DNA from: CAZSXU01 sp964610505
GTDB lineage: Bacteria; Arandabacterota; Arandabacteria; JAGLYR01
DNA length: 64,000 nt
Assembly: GCA_964610505.1 (NCBI GenBank)
Contig: CAZSXU010000012.1
Span: forward strand, 46,007 to 110,006
Direction: 5' to 3'
In this document: positions 14,217-22,990 of the stretch, piece by piece
Layout of the letters: each line of letters starts with the position of its first letter
Position numbering within the stretch: position 1 is the stretch's first letter
The notes under the pieces: model-generated
Database searches by the model: none
What the model was told of the DNA's origin: nothing
The model's input: the letters and a program-made list of their open reading frames with translations, nothing else
Translations under genes and position numbers: made by a program

Positions 14217-17200
14217 TCCTCCGGGCGCCACTCCGCGTTCCTCCCCTTCCCCGATTGACCGGGTCATCCGTTTCTGTCTCGAGAAGAAAGTGGTTGTCTT
14301 CCTCGCCGTCGTCCTCATGATTGCCTGGGGTCTCATGGTTGCGCCCTTCGACTGGAATCTGGGGGGGCTTCCCCGGAGCCCGGTTCCCGTGGATGCGATT
14401 CCCGATATCGGGGAAAACCAGCAGATTGTCTTCACGGAGTGGATGGGACGGTCTCCACAGGACGTTGAAGACCAGATTACTTACCCGCTTACGGCGTTTC
14501 TCCTGGGTATTCCCGGAGTGCGGACCATCCGCAGCTTCTCCATGCTGGGATTCTCCAGCATCTATGTCATTTTCGAGGAGAGCGTGGAATTCTACTGGTC
14601 CCGTTCCCGACTTCTTGAAAAGCTAAGTAGTCTACCACCCGGTATCCTTCCGGACGGAGTGCAGCCGATGCTCGGTCCCGACGCCACGGCGCTGGGCCAG
14701 GTGTTCTGGTACACCCTGGAGGGGCGGGATGAGGAAGGAAACCCGACGGGCGGATGGGACCTTCACGAGCTTCGCGCGGTTCAGGACTGGTACGTCCGCT
14801 ACTCACTGATGGCTGCCCGGGGTGTCAGCGAGGTGGCGTCGGTCGGCGGGTTCGTGAAGGAGTACCAGATCGACGTCGATCCGGATGCGATGCGTGCACA
14901 TGAGGTGGGGCTGGATGAAGTCTTCGCGGCCGTGAAGATGTCCAACGTGGACGTGGGCGCGCGCACCATAGAGGTTAACCGGGTCGAGTACGTGATTCGC
15001 GGGATCGGGTTTGTCAAACATCTCGAGGACCTGGAAGACGCGGTCGTCAAAGTCAACGACCGCGTGCCCATTCACATCAAGGATGTTGCCCGCGTGACGC
15101 TGGGCCCCGCATTTCGCCGCGGCGCACTCGACAAGGAAGGGGCGGAGGTTGTCGGTGGCGTGGTCGTGGTCCGCTACGGCGAGAATCCCCTGCGCGCGAT
15201 CCAGAACGTGAAACAGAAGATCCGCGAGATCTCGCCCGGCCTTCCGACCAAGACCCTTCCCGACGGGCGGGTCAGCCGGCTTCAAATCGTTCCCTTCTAC
15301 GACCGGACGCGCCTCATCCACGAGACGCTCGGAACGCTCCGGACCGCGCTCACCGAGGAGATCATTGTCACCATTATCGTGATTCTGATCATGGTGATGC
15401 ACCTGAGAAGTTCGATCCTCATCTCCGGGCTGCTGCCGCTGGCGGTTCTCATGTGCTTCATCGCGATGAAGGCCTTCGGTGTCGATGCCAACATTGTCGC
15501 TCTCTCCGGTATCGCCATTGCCATTGGGACGATTGTGGACATGGGCATCATCGTCACTGAAAACATTCTGAGACACCTGGATCGGGCGGCACCCGATGAG
15601 GACCGGCTTGAGGTTATCTATCGGGCCGCGAGCGAAGTGGGCGGCGCCGTCCTGACCGCCGTCTCGACCACGGTGATCGGGTTCCTCCCCGTATTCACCA
15701 TGCAGGCTGCGGAGGGGAAACTCTTCAAGCCTCTCGCATTCACGAAGACCTTTGCGCTCCTGGCTTCGGTAGTCCTTGCGCTCACCGTCATTCCGTCTCT
15801 GGCCCATATTCTGCTAGCGGGCCGAATTCGTAGCGGGAACTTTCGGCGGGTCCTCTACGGGTTGCTGATCGCGATTGGGATTGTGGTCGGGATTATGGCC
15901 GAATGGTGGTTGGGCGTTCTTGTGGCCGCCCTGGGGGCGTACCCGCTGGGCGAGGGCCGGATTCCCGTGCGGGCCGTAAAGATCGCGCGCTGGATTCCCA
16001 TCGGTGTCCCGGTGTTGACCGTGGCTCTCCTCCTCTCCGAGCACTGGTTACCCGTAGGACCCGAGAACGGCCTCTTCCGGAACTTCGTCTTTGTCGCCGC
16101 TATGATCGGCGGTGTCCTTCTATTCTTCCATCTGTTCCAGAGGGCGTACCCGGGGATCCTCCGGTGGTGCCTGGATCACAAGAGGGCGTTCCTGACGCTG
16201 CCGGTCATCATCGTCCTCCTCGGCGCCCTGGTGTGGGTCGGGTTCGACCGTTTCTTCGGGTGGCTGCCCGGCCCGGCGAAGACCTTCCGACCGGTGTCGG
16301 CCTTCGCTCATGCGTTCCCCGGGCTCGGCAAAGAGTTCATGCCGCCGCTGGACGAAGGTTCGTTCCTGTACATGCCCACCACGATGCCGCACGCATCCAT
16401 CGGCGAAGCCCTCGATGTGCTCCAGAAACAGGACATGGGATTCCGGGCCATCCCCGAAATCGAATCGGTCGTCGGTAAGCTGGGCCGCGCCGAAACCCCG
16501 CTGGATCCCGCGCCCATCTCCATGATCGAGACCGTCATTAACTACAGACCCGAATATTTGCTGGATGACTCGAGCCGGCGGGGGATGTTTCGGTTTGACG
16601 CCTCCGAAACCGACCTCTTCCGCAGCGAAGATGGAAATCCACTTCCTGCCGGCGACGGTCAACCCTACACGGTTCGAGGACGGTACGTCCGGGACGGTCG
16701 TGGCCGGCTGATCCCGGATGCGCGCGGTCGGCCCTTTCGCCTGTGGCGCCCCGCGTTGGATCTCGATCTCAACCCTGGGCGAGAGGGCTGGGACGGCATC
16801 CAGAATCCGGATGATATCTGGGACGAGATCGTCATCGCGGGGAAGATTCCGGGGACCACATCGGCACCCAAGCTGCAGCCCATCTCCACACGCATTGTCA
16901 TGCTCCAGAGTGGTATGCGCGCTCCCATGGGAGTGAAGGTCAGGGGGCCGGATCTGGAAACCATCGAGCGGGTGGTCCTGGAGATCGAGAGACATCTGAA
17001 GGACGTCCCGAGGGTCAATTCAGCGAGCGTTATTGCAGACCGGATTGTGGGTAAACCCTATCTCGAGATCCATATTGACCGCCGGGCCATTGCCCGTTAT
17101 GGAATCAATCTGAAACACGTGCAGGATGTCATCGAGGTCGGGATCGGAGGCAAGCGAATCACGACGACGGTCGAGGGCCGGGAGCGTTACCCGGTGCGCG

Positions 17201-18096
17201 TCCGGTATCTCCGTGAGCTCAGGGATGACATCGAGGCGCTGGAGAGAATCCTGGTTCCGGCCGCCGACGGCGCGCAGATTCCGTTGGGGCAGCTTGCGGT
17301 CATCGAATACGCCCGCGGTCCTCAGATGATCAAGAGCGAGGACACCTTTCTGGTCGGCTACGTGCTCTTCGACAAAAAGCCCGGGTTCGCCGAGGTGGAC
17401 GTCGTGGACCAGGCGAGGGAGTATCTGGAATTCAAGCGGGAGAGCGGCGAATTCCAGCTGCCGGCCGGCGTGAGCTACACCTTCGCCGGAAGCTACGAGA
17501 ACCAGGTCCGCTCGGAGAAACGATTGATGGTGGTCCTTCCTCTTGCGCTCTTCATTATTTTCATCATTCTCTATCTGCAGTTCAACTCGGTGGCGACCAC
17601 CACGCTAGTGTTCTCGGGAATTCTGGTGGCCTGGGCGGGTGGGTTCATGATGATCTGGTTCTACGCGCAACCCTGGTTTCTTGATTTTTCCCTGTTCGGA
17701 ACGCACATGCGCGACCTCTTCCAGGTCGAGCCTCTGCATCTGAGTGTGGCCGTGTGGGTCGGATTCCTGGCGCTCTTCGGGATCGCGTCCGACGACGGGG
17801 TAGTCATCGCCACGTACCTTAACCAGACCTTCGCCCGGCTCGGGCCGAAGACCGTGGATGAGATTCGTCGGGCGACGGTGGAAGCCGGAACGAGAAGGGT
17901 CCGCCCGGCGATCATGACCACCGCAACCACACTTCTTGCCCTTCTCCCCGTGCTGACGTCTACCGGCCGTGGGTCGGACATCATGGTTCCCATGGCGATT
18001 CCGTCCTTCGGCGGAATGGTCTTCGCCGTTCTCACGATCTTCACTGTTCCGGTTCTGTATTGCGCTATTCAGGAACGTGGTCTGAAGGCTGCATGA
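14209..18096 (+). CDS. cusA: Copper/silver RND efflux permease (CusA), enlarged form
   Basis: A 1,295-residue inner-membrane RND pump, longer than E. coli CusA (about 1,047). The metal-path motifs fit Cu(I)/Ag(I) transport: FLYMPTTMPHASIGEAL, the Met-bearing LGRAETPLDPAPISMIET, and IVMLQSGMRAPMGVKVRG. Extra length lies in two places: several added hydrophobic segments after VLALTVIPSLAHILLAG (residues about 540-660), and a periplasmic insert rich in Arg/Asp near 800-870. Similar long forms exist in Bacteroidetes-type permeases. Start at ATG 14209 or 14203, both inside cusB, with a poor ribosome site, so it is translationally coupled. Confidence 0.95.
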   Translation: MNDPPGATPRSSPSPIDRVIRFCLEKKVVVFLAVVLMIAWGLMVAPFDWNLGGLPRSPVPVDAIPDIGENQQIVFTEWMGRSPQDVEDQITYPLTAFLLGIPGVRTIRSFSMLGFSSIYVIFEESVEFYWSRSRLLEKLSSLPPGILPDGVQPMLGPDATALGQVFWYTLEGRDEEGNPTGGWDLHELRAVQDWYVRYSLMAARGVSEVASVGGFVKEYQIDVDPDAMRAHEVGLDEVFAAVKMSNVDVGARTIEVNRVEYVIRGIGFVKHLEDLEDAVVKVNDRVPIHIKDVARVTLGPAFRRGALDKEGAEVVGGVVVVRYGENPLRAIQNVKQKIREISPGLPTKTLPDGRVSRLQIVPFYDRTRLIHETLGTLRTALTEEIIVTIIVILIMVMHLRSSILISGLLPLAVLMCFIAMKAFGVDANIVALSGIAIAIGTIVDMGIIVTENILRHLDRAAPDEDRLEVIYRAASEVGGAVLTAVSTTVIGFLPVFTMQAAEGKLFKPLAFTKTFALLASVVLALTVIPSLAHILLAGRIRSGNFRRVLYGLLIAIGIVVGIMAEWWLGVLVAALGAYPLGEGRIPVRAVKIARWIPIGVPVLTVALLLSEHWLPVGPENGLFRNFVFVAAMIGGVLLFFHLFQRAYPGILRWCLDHKRAFLTLPVIIVLLGALVWVGFDRFFGWLPGPAKTFRPVSAFAHAFPGLGKEFMPPLDEGSFLYMPTTMPHASIGEALDVLQKQDMGFRAIPEIESVVGKLGRAETPLDPAPISMIETVINYRPEYLLDDSSRRGMFRFDASETDLFRSEDGNPLPAGDGQPYTVRGRYVRDGRGRLIPDARGRPFRLWRPALDLDLNPGREGWDGIQNPDDIWDEIVIAGKIPGTTSAPKLQPISTRIVMLQSGMRAPMGVKVRGPDLETIERVVLEIERHLKDVPRVNSASVIADRIVGKPYLEIHIDRRAIARYGINLKHVQDVIEVGIGGKRITTTVEGRERYPVRVRYLRELRDDIEALERILVPAADGAQIPLGQLAVIEYARGPQMIKSEDTFLVGYVLFDKKPGFAEVDVVDQAREYLEFKRESGEFQLPAGVSYTFAGSYENQVRSEKRLMVVLPLALFIIFIILYLQFNSVATTTLVFSGILVAWAGGFMMIWFYAQPWFLDFSLFGTHMRDLFQVEPLHLSVAVWVGFLALFGIASDDGVVIATYLNQTFARLGPKTVDEIRRATVEAGTRRVRPAIMTTATTLLALLPVLTSTGRGSDIMVPMAIPSFGGMVFAVLTIFTVPVLYCAIQERGLKAA

Positions 18097-18195
18097 TCGC
18101 AAGGCGGACATCCGGGAGCGGCACCGGAAGCGTATCTACTTATGTAATAAGGCGTTGGAGAATAGAGAGAAAAACCCTGCGGGGGACTTTCTTCC

Positions 18196-18238
18196 TTGAC
18201 GGAAGCCCCGAAATCTGGTATATTGGTACTAGAATACC
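18196..18238 (+). promoter_or_regulatory. Promoter and 22-bp operator of the second Rrf2 gene
   Basis: TTGACG (18196-18201), a 17-base spacer and TATATT (18219-18224) form a good sigma70-like promoter. A 22-bp imperfect palindrome with ends GGTAT and ATACC (18217-18238) covers the -10 and start point, so the Rrf2 protein encoded next probably represses itself and the hcp cluster. Confidence 0.75.
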
Positions 18239-18266
18239 TGGTCTTGCGGAAGAAAGGACAGTTTCC

Positions 18267-18719
18267 ATGTCGAACATCCTGAAGATCTCTGAAGCGGCTT
18301 CGCTGGCCACGCATTCGATGGTGTTTCTGGCGGCCAATCCCGAGAAGCCCCACTCCACACGGGAGATGGCCAACCTGCTTCTTGCTTCGGAGGCGCACCT
18401 GTCCAAAGTGCTTCAACGGCTTTCGCGGCACGGACTGGTTCAGTCGGTGCGCGGTCCGCGGGGTGGTTTCCGGTTGGCGAAACCCGGAGGCCAGGTCCGT
18501 TTACTTGAAGTCTACGAGGCGATCGAGGGCAAGGTCGTTGAGATCCACTGCCTGCTGAGTTCCAAAGTCTGTAACGGCGGCGGATGTGTCTTCGGCGGTT
18601 TTCTGGAATCCGCCAGCCGCCAGTTCCGCGACTACCTGGCCCACACGACTCTTTCCGACATTGCTTACCTCTGCAGGAGGCAGGAGAATCATGCTGAGAA
18701 AGATCATCAAGATCGATGA
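18267..18719 (+). CDS. Rrf2-family regulator of the hcp cluster (NsrR-like)
   Basis: A 150-residue Rrf2 winged-helix protein (MANLLLASEAHLSKVLQRLSR is the DNA-reading region). C95, C102 and C107 are positioned for an Fe-S cluster as in NsrR or IscR. GAAAGGA lies eight bases before ATG 18267. It is followed by a ferredoxin-like protein, a Cys-rich protein, a cupin and Hcp on the same strand, which fits an NO/hydroxylamine-sensing NsrR-type role. The ferredoxin-like gene starts inside its last 29 bases. It is diverged from the Rrf2 protein at 8336. Confidence 0.9.
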   Translation: MSNILKISEAASLATHSMVFLAANPEKPHSTREMANLLLASEAHLSKVLQRLSRHGLVQSVRGPRGGFRLAKPGGQVRLLEVYEAIEGKVVEIHCLLSSKVCNGGGCVFGGFLESASRQFRDYLAHTTLSDIAYLCRRQENHAEKDHQDR

Positions 18720-19563
18720 GGCCAAGTGCACGGGTTGTGGAGACTGCATCCCCAACTGCCCCGAAGGGGCTCTCCAGATTCTCGACGGCAAGGCGCGCTT
18801 GGTGAGCGACCTCTTCTGCGACGGTCTGGGTGCCTGCATCGGCCACTGTCCGGAAGGCGCCATCGCGATCGAGGAACGCGAGGCTGAGGCGTACGAAGAG
18901 GCCCGCGTGATGGAGAACATCGTCAAGGCCGGGGCCAATACGATCAAGGCCCACCTTGACCACCTGAAGGACCATGGAGAGACCGAATACTTCAACCAGG
19001 CGGTCCGGTACCTCAAGGAACGCGGCGTAGAGAGTCCGTACGAAGAACTCGCACTGACGACGCAGCCTGATCCCCTGTCGGGCTGCTCGTCCTGTCCGGG
19101 CTTGGCGCCCATGGACCTTCGGAGTACGGTCTCCGATTCGACCGCTGATACGAGTGGGCCCGATCGGGAAACCCAACTCCGCCAGTGGCCGGTGCAGATC
19201 ATGCTCGTGCCGCCCGCGGCGCCCTATTTCCAAAATGCGGATCTTCTCCTGGCCGCCGATTGTGTCCCCTTCGCGTACCCGGAGTTCCACCGGGACTTCA
19301 TCGCGGGACGGATGCTGCTCGTGGGATGTCCGAAGCTGGACGACGCCGAGTTCTACGTGGAAAAAATCGCGGAGATTCTGAAACAGAACGAGATTCGATC
19401 CATCACCGTGGCGCACATGGAAGTTCCATGTTGTACGGGGATGGTCAAGATCGCGCAGATTGCTCTGGCGAAGTCGGGCAAGGAGATTCCGCTCAGCGCG
19501 GTCAAGATCGGGATCAAGGGCGAGAAGCTCAGCGAGGCTGAGCTCTCGGCAGCAACAAGTTAG
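18691..19563 (+). CDS. 4Fe-4S ferredoxin-domain protein of the hcp cluster
   Basis: A 290-residue cytoplasmic protein. The N-terminus has a two-cluster-like ferredoxin domain, CTGCGDCIPNCPEGAL and then CDGLGACIGHCPEGAI, in which the second motif keeps three Cys. The rest has scattered Cys pairs (GCSSCPG, EVPCCTG) but no recognised catalytic domain. AGGAGGCAGGAG lies just before ATG 18691, which is inside the end of rrf2. It probably carries electrons to the Hcp encoded downstream. Proteins of this layout are often found beside hcp in anaerobes; the exact partner is inferred. Confidence 0.85.
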   Translation: MLRKIIKIDEAKCTGCGDCIPNCPEGALQILDGKARLVSDLFCDGLGACIGHCPEGAIAIEEREAEAYEEARVMENIVKAGANTIKAHLDHLKDHGETEYFNQAVRYLKERGVESPYEELALTTQPDPLSGCSSCPGLAPMDLRSTVSDSTADTSGPDRETQLRQWPVQIMLVPPAAPYFQNADLLLAADCVPFAYPEFHRDFIAGRMLLVGCPKLDDAEFYVEKIAEILKQNEIRSITVAHMEVPCCTGMVKIAQIALAKSGKEIPLSAVKIGIKGEKLSEAELSAATS

Positions 19564-19663
19564 TCCGTTGCCGAAGTCCGAGAGCCGACATCCGAAAGGC
19601 GACGGACTTGAAAGACAGACCCGCAACCTCGAAGGCGAGGGCAAGGAACGAGGGCTGGGTAAG

Positions 19664-19900
19664 ATGAAATGTCCCGGACAAAACGGCGCCAACTGGAAAC
19701 CGGAAGACGTGTTCGAGATTCCCTGCACGGGGTGTGGCTCGGCCGTCGAATTCTTCAAGGATGACAAGTGGCGGGAATGCCCCGCATGCGGGCTCCTGGC
19801 GAAGAATCCGCATCTTGACTTGGGATGCGCCCAGTGGTGCGCGGCCGGCGATCAGTGTCAGGGGAGTGAGCCACGGAAGACTGAGAATCGGGAGGGATAA
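19664..19900 (+). CDS. Small Cys-rich zinc-ribbon-like protein
   Basis: A 78-residue protein with nine Cys: MKCPGQNGANWKPEDVFEI, then CTGCG, ECPACG and a distal C-x3-C-x5-C. It resembles, from memory, the Cys-rich N-terminal domain that in Geobacter-type bacteria is fused to an HD phosphohydrolase; here it stands alone. ATG 19664 is the first Met fitting that domain, with no strong ribosome site. Its TAA overlaps the cupin start. It is probably a metal-binding or redox accessory of the hcp cluster. Function unknown. Confidence 0.7.
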   Translation: MKCPGQNGANWKPEDVFEIPCTGCGSAVEFFKDDKWRECPACGLLAKNPHLDLGCAQWCAAGDQCQGSEPRKTENREG

Positions 19901-20253
19901 TGGAAAAGAGGCAGGGAGAATCGAATGCTAACGGCGAGTTGCCACCGTCCGAGGCCATGCGCCTGGAGGATCTCGTGGGCTACGCGGACGGATCCATCGT
20001 CAGCCGAACGGTGGCAAAGACCAAGGGCGGAACCGTCACTCTCTTCGCTTTTGACGAGGGGCAGGGTCTGAGCGAGCACTCGGCGCCGTTTGATGCGCTG
20101 GTTCAGGTTCTGGACGGACAAGTGGAACTCACGATTGGGGGCAAGGTGGTGCCGGCCTCGGCGGGCGAGGCGGTTCTCATGCCGGCCGACATTCCGCACG
20201 CGGTCCGGGCCGTCGAGAAGTTCAAGATGTTGCTGGTCATGGTGAGGGAGTAG
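19900..20253 (+). CDS. Cupin-domain protein
   Basis: A 117-residue single cupin. The first cupin motif is degenerate (LSEHSAPFDALVQVLDGQVEL: one His and the GxVEL turn) and the second reads PADIPHAVRA. A metal site with at least two His is likely. GGGAGG precedes ATG 19900, which overlaps the stop of the Cys-rich gene. Small cupins like this often accompany hcp in anaerobes, but their substrate is unknown. The gene ends 150 bases before hcp, with a repeat tract in between. Confidence 0.83.
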   Translation: MEKRQGESNANGELPPSEAMRLEDLVGYADGSIVSRTVAKTKGGTVTLFAFDEGQGLSEHSAPFDALVQVLDGQVELTIGGKVVPASAGEAVLMPADIPHAVRAVEKFKMLLVMVRE

Positions 20254-20265
20254 GATTCCCCGACC

Positions 20266-20361
20266 CTATGCACTATGCACTATGCACTATGCACTAGGCA
20301 CTAGGCACTATGCACTGGGCACTGGCAAGTAGGAAATAGGAGATAGCAAGTAGGAAATAGG
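20266..20361. repeat. Heptamer array and 16-bp direct repeats upstream of hcp
   Basis: Eight head-to-tail heptamers, CTATGCA with variants CTAGGCA and CTGGGCA, fill 20266-20321. They run into two exact 16-bp copies of GCAAGTAGGAAATAGG at 20325-20340 and 20346-20361. The array lies in the 150-base gap between the cupin gene and hcp, where a promoter would sit. There is no coding potential. A change in copy number could alter promoter spacing. Confidence 0.8.
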
Positions 20362-20403
20362 GAACAGTGGAAGGTCGTTGTCGATCTCAAGAAGGGAGCA
20401 ACA

Positions 20404-22053
20404 ATGTTCTGTTATCAGTGTGAGCAGACGGCAGGAGGGAAGGGCTGTACAACGGTTGGGGTTTGCGGCAAGAGCCCTGAAGTGTCGGATCTTCAGGATC
20501 TCTTGCTCTACGCGTGCGAAGGGGTGTCGATGTATGCGTACCGCGCCCGGAATCTCGGTGCGGTCGATCGTGACGTCGATGTCTTCATCATCGAGTCTTT
20601 GTTCTCGACGGTAACCAATGTCAATTTCGATGCCGATCGGCTGGCCGAGTGGGTCGACAAAGCGGTCGAAATGCGCGATCGGGCCAGAAAGCTCTACGAG
20701 CAGGCCGCGGAGAAGGCAGAGCGGAAGCCCGAGGAACTGAGCGGACCGGCCGCCTGGATGCCCGCCTCGGATCGCGAAGGACTGCTGAAGCAGGCGGCCG
20801 ATGTGTCGATCCAGAAGCGGAAGGACACGCTCGGCGAGGACATCACAGGCCTTCAGGAGCTTCTGACCTACGGGCTCAAAGGCGCGGCGGCCTATGTTGA
20901 CCACGCACAGATCCTCGGCCAGGAAGACGCGGATCTCTACGGGTTCTTCCACGAAGCGTTGGATTTCCTGACGAAGAAGAATCCGACCGTCGACGAGCTC
21001 CTGGGCATGTGTCTCAAGTGTGGGGAGTGGAACTTCAAGTCCATGGAGATCCTCGACCAGGCAAACACCGGAGCCTATGGCCATCCGGTTCCGACCCCGG
21101 TCCGGGTAACGCCCGTGAAGGGGAAAGCCATTCTCATTTCCGGGCACGATCTGAAAGATCTCAAGGCGCTCTTGAAGCAGACCGAGGGCAAGGGAATCAA
21201 TATCTATACCCACGGCGAGATGCTGCCCGCGCACGGCTATCCCGAGTTGAAGAAGTACCCGCATCTCGTGGGGAACTACGGTGGCGCCTGGCAGGACCAG
21301 AAGAAGGAATTCGATGCGTTCCCGGGATCGATCCTCATGACCACGAACTGTATTCAGAAACCGAAGGACAGCTACAAAGCTCGGATCTTCACCTGTGGCC
21401 TTGTGGCCTGGCCGGGCGTGGAGCACATTTCAGATCAGGACTTCCAGCCGGTGATCGACGCCGCCCTGGCGGCGGATGGGTTTGATGCGGACGGCCCCGA
21501 GCAGACGACTACGGTCGGTTTCGGACACGCGGCGGTGATGGGTGTGGCGGGAAAGGTCATCGATGCTGTCAAGGCGGGAAAGATCAAGCATTTCTTCCTC
21601 ATCGGCGGTTGCGACGGGGCCAAGCCGGGGCGGAATTACTACACCGAGCTGGCGGAGAAAGTCCCCGAGGATTGCGTGATCCTGACACTGGCCTGTGGCA
21701 AGTTCCGGTTCAACAAGCTAGACTTCGGCGACATCGGCGGGATCCCGAGGCTGCTCGACATCGGGCAGTGTAACGACGCGTACTCGGCGATTAAGATCGC
21801 CGCGGCGCTGGCCGACGCGTTCGGAACGGATGTCAATGGCCTGCCGCTGTCGCTCGTTCTCTCCTGGTATGAGCAGAAGGCGGTCTGCATTCTGCTCACG
21901 CTTCTCCACTTGGGCATCAAGAACATGAGACTCGGACCCAGCCTGCCGGCGTTCGTTACGCCCGCCGCGCTGAACGTCCTTGTTGAGAAGTTCAACATCA
22001 TGCCCATTTCGGAACCGGAGAAGGATCTGGAGGCTATCCTCCAGGCCGTCTAG
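20404..22053 (+). CDS. hcp: Hydroxylamine reductase / hybrid cluster protein
   Basis: A 549-residue class I Hcp. The N-terminal 4Fe-4S ligands are C3, C6, C15 and C21 (MFCYQCEQTAGGKGC), the strict-anaerobe spacing. Hybrid-cluster residues follow in TTNCIQKP, ARIFTCGLVAWPG, GGCDGAKPGR and LACGKFRFNKLD. Hcp reduces hydroxylamine and NO and acts in nitrosative defence. GAAGGGAG precedes ATG 20404. It closes the Rrf2-ferredoxin-cupin cluster, so NO-responsive control is likely. A perfect REP hairpin with a T-run follows the stop. Confidence 0.97.
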   Translation: MFCYQCEQTAGGKGCTTVGVCGKSPEVSDLQDLLLYACEGVSMYAYRARNLGAVDRDVDVFIIESLFSTVTNVNFDADRLAEWVDKAVEMRDRARKLYEQAAEKAERKPEELSGPAAWMPASDREGLLKQAADVSIQKRKDTLGEDITGLQELLTYGLKGAAAYVDHAQILGQEDADLYGFFHEALDFLTKKNPTVDELLGMCLKCGEWNFKSMEILDQANTGAYGHPVPTPVRVTPVKGKAILISGHDLKDLKALLKQTEGKGINIYTHGEMLPAHGYPELKKYPHLVGNYGGAWQDQKKEFDAFPGSILMTTNCIQKPKDSYKARIFTCGLVAWPGVEHISDQDFQPVIDAALAADGFDADGPEQTTTVGFGHAAVMGVAGKVIDAVKAGKIKHFFLIGGCDGAKPGRNYYTELAEKVPEDCVILTLACGKFRFNKLDFGDIGGIPRLLDIGQCNDAYSAIKIAAALADAFGTDVNGLPLSLVLSWYEQKAVCILLTLLHLGIKNMRLGPSLPAFVTPAALNVLVEKFNIMPISEPEKDLEAILQAV

Positions 22054-22074
22054 CTGCGTAACGTATGGGCACAT

Positions 22075-22110
22075 AGAGGTGACTGTCCCTCAAAAGGGAC
22101 AGTCACCTCT
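22075..22110. repeat. REP palindrome 1, also a probable hcp terminator
   Basis: Two perfect 16-bp arms, AGAGGTGACTGTCCCT and its complement, around CAAA, followed by a run of T (CTCTTTTCG). It begins 21 bases after the hcp stop and can terminate hcp. It shares the GGTGACTGTCCC core with the other REP copies around the transposase gene. Confidence 0.85.
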
Positions 22111-22133
22111 TTTCGTCAGCCATCCCGCATTCT

Positions 22134-22157
22134 GACTGTCCCCCTAATGGGACAGTC
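22134..22157. repeat. REP palindrome 2
   Basis: GACTGTCCC and GGGACAGTC flank CCTAAT; TCACCCCTTT follows. It abuts the 3' end of the transposase gene, 15 bases beyond the stop. Confidence 0.8.
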
Positions 22158-22172
22158 ACCCCTTTCCTTCAA

Positions 22173-22862
22173 TTATTCCTCATCTGGTTCTGCACGATTG
22201 TTCTTTGGGCGTCCACGGGATAGCGGTCTCAGACGGCGACCCATCTCCGTCTCCAATCTGTCTAGAAAACTGTCATCCATCCAGGGGCGTCCCGTCTTCG
22301 TGTGCATCCGGATGTTCATCAGCATCTCTTCGCTGAGATTCTCTTGGAGAATCGTCTCCCAATCAAGGTCAGCCACGGATTTATGCCATTCTTTCAGATC
22401 CAGAATGTTGCTCGAGTCCAGAATGCCAATGTGTGCGGCCGCACTGGACCAAAGGTATTCGCAAGGTGATCGGACGATATGAGCGCGAACGGGATTCTGC
22501 TCGATGTATCTCATCGCCCTCCAGTAGTGCCAATTGTCCATTGCGCAGGAATAGAACCGATTCTGCCAGACGTGACCGCTTCGACCTTGCATCCGGTTTA
22601 CCCGCTGGGCATATCGAAAGTTAGTGCGCCCGATAGCGAGGGCCAGCGACTCTGGGATATGCGGCGTCGCCACAATGTGGACGTGGTTGGTCATCAAGCA
22701 ATAGCCGTGGACCTCCAGATGGTGCTTGTCCGACTGCTCCTTCAACCACGAGAGATACCGCTCCCGGTCTTCGTCTGAGAAAAACACTTGAGAGCGATCG
22801 TTGCCTCGCTGGGTGATGTGATGGGGCAAACCCTCAATGACGATTCTGGCAATTCGGGGCAT
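22173..22862 (-). CDS. REP-associated tyrosine transposase (RAYT, Y1/HUH family)
   Basis: A 229-residue single-strand transposase of the IS200-like Y1 superfamily. The HUH motif is NHVHIVATP and the probable nucleophile Tyr lies in SGHVWQNRFYSCAMDN. MPRIARIVIEGLPHHITQRG is the standard RAYT N-terminus, which fixes the start at 22862; GGAG lies about eight bases upstream. RAYTs process REP palindromes, and seven palindromes sharing GGTGACTGTCCC or its complement lie within 3 kb. No insertion sequence ends are visible, as expected for a domesticated single-copy RAYT. It is intact, without frameshifts. Confidence 0.93.
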   Translation of the reverse strand: MPRIARIVIEGLPHHITQRGNDRSQVFFSDEDRERYLSWLKEQSDKHHLEVHGYCLMTNHVHIVATPHIPESLALAIGRTNFRYAQRVNRMQGRSGHVWQNRFYSCAMDNWHYWRAMRYIEQNPVRAHIVRSPCEYLWSSAAAHIGILDSSNILDLKEWHKSVADLDWETILQENLSEEMLMNIRMHTKTGRPWMDDSFLDRLETEMGRRLRPLSRGRPKNNRAEPDEE

Positions 22863-22895
22863 AGCGGTGCTCCTGGCTCCCCCGCGCGGTGAATG

Positions 22896-22932
22896 GTGGA
22901 CGAAAATGGGTGACTGTCCCTCTGGAGGGACA
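22896..22932. repeat. REP palindrome 3
   Basis: GTGGACGAAAAT leads into GGGTGACTGTCCCTC, then TG and GAGGGACA (arms TGTCCCTC and GAGGGACA). It is upstream of the transposase start, in its leader region. Confidence 0.8.
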
Positions 22933-22990
22933 TAGCAGGAGGTGTGCCTAGTTGCGGGGAAAGGGTCAGGAAGTTCCTGCATGAGGAAAA

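Noticed and set aside
12906..14435. A 509-codon minus-strand open frame
   Set aside because: Antisense to cusB and the start of cusA; those genes have clear metal-site motifs.
20266..20361. CRISPR array
   Set aside because: Repeats are 7 and 16 bases with no unique spacers and no cas genes nearby.
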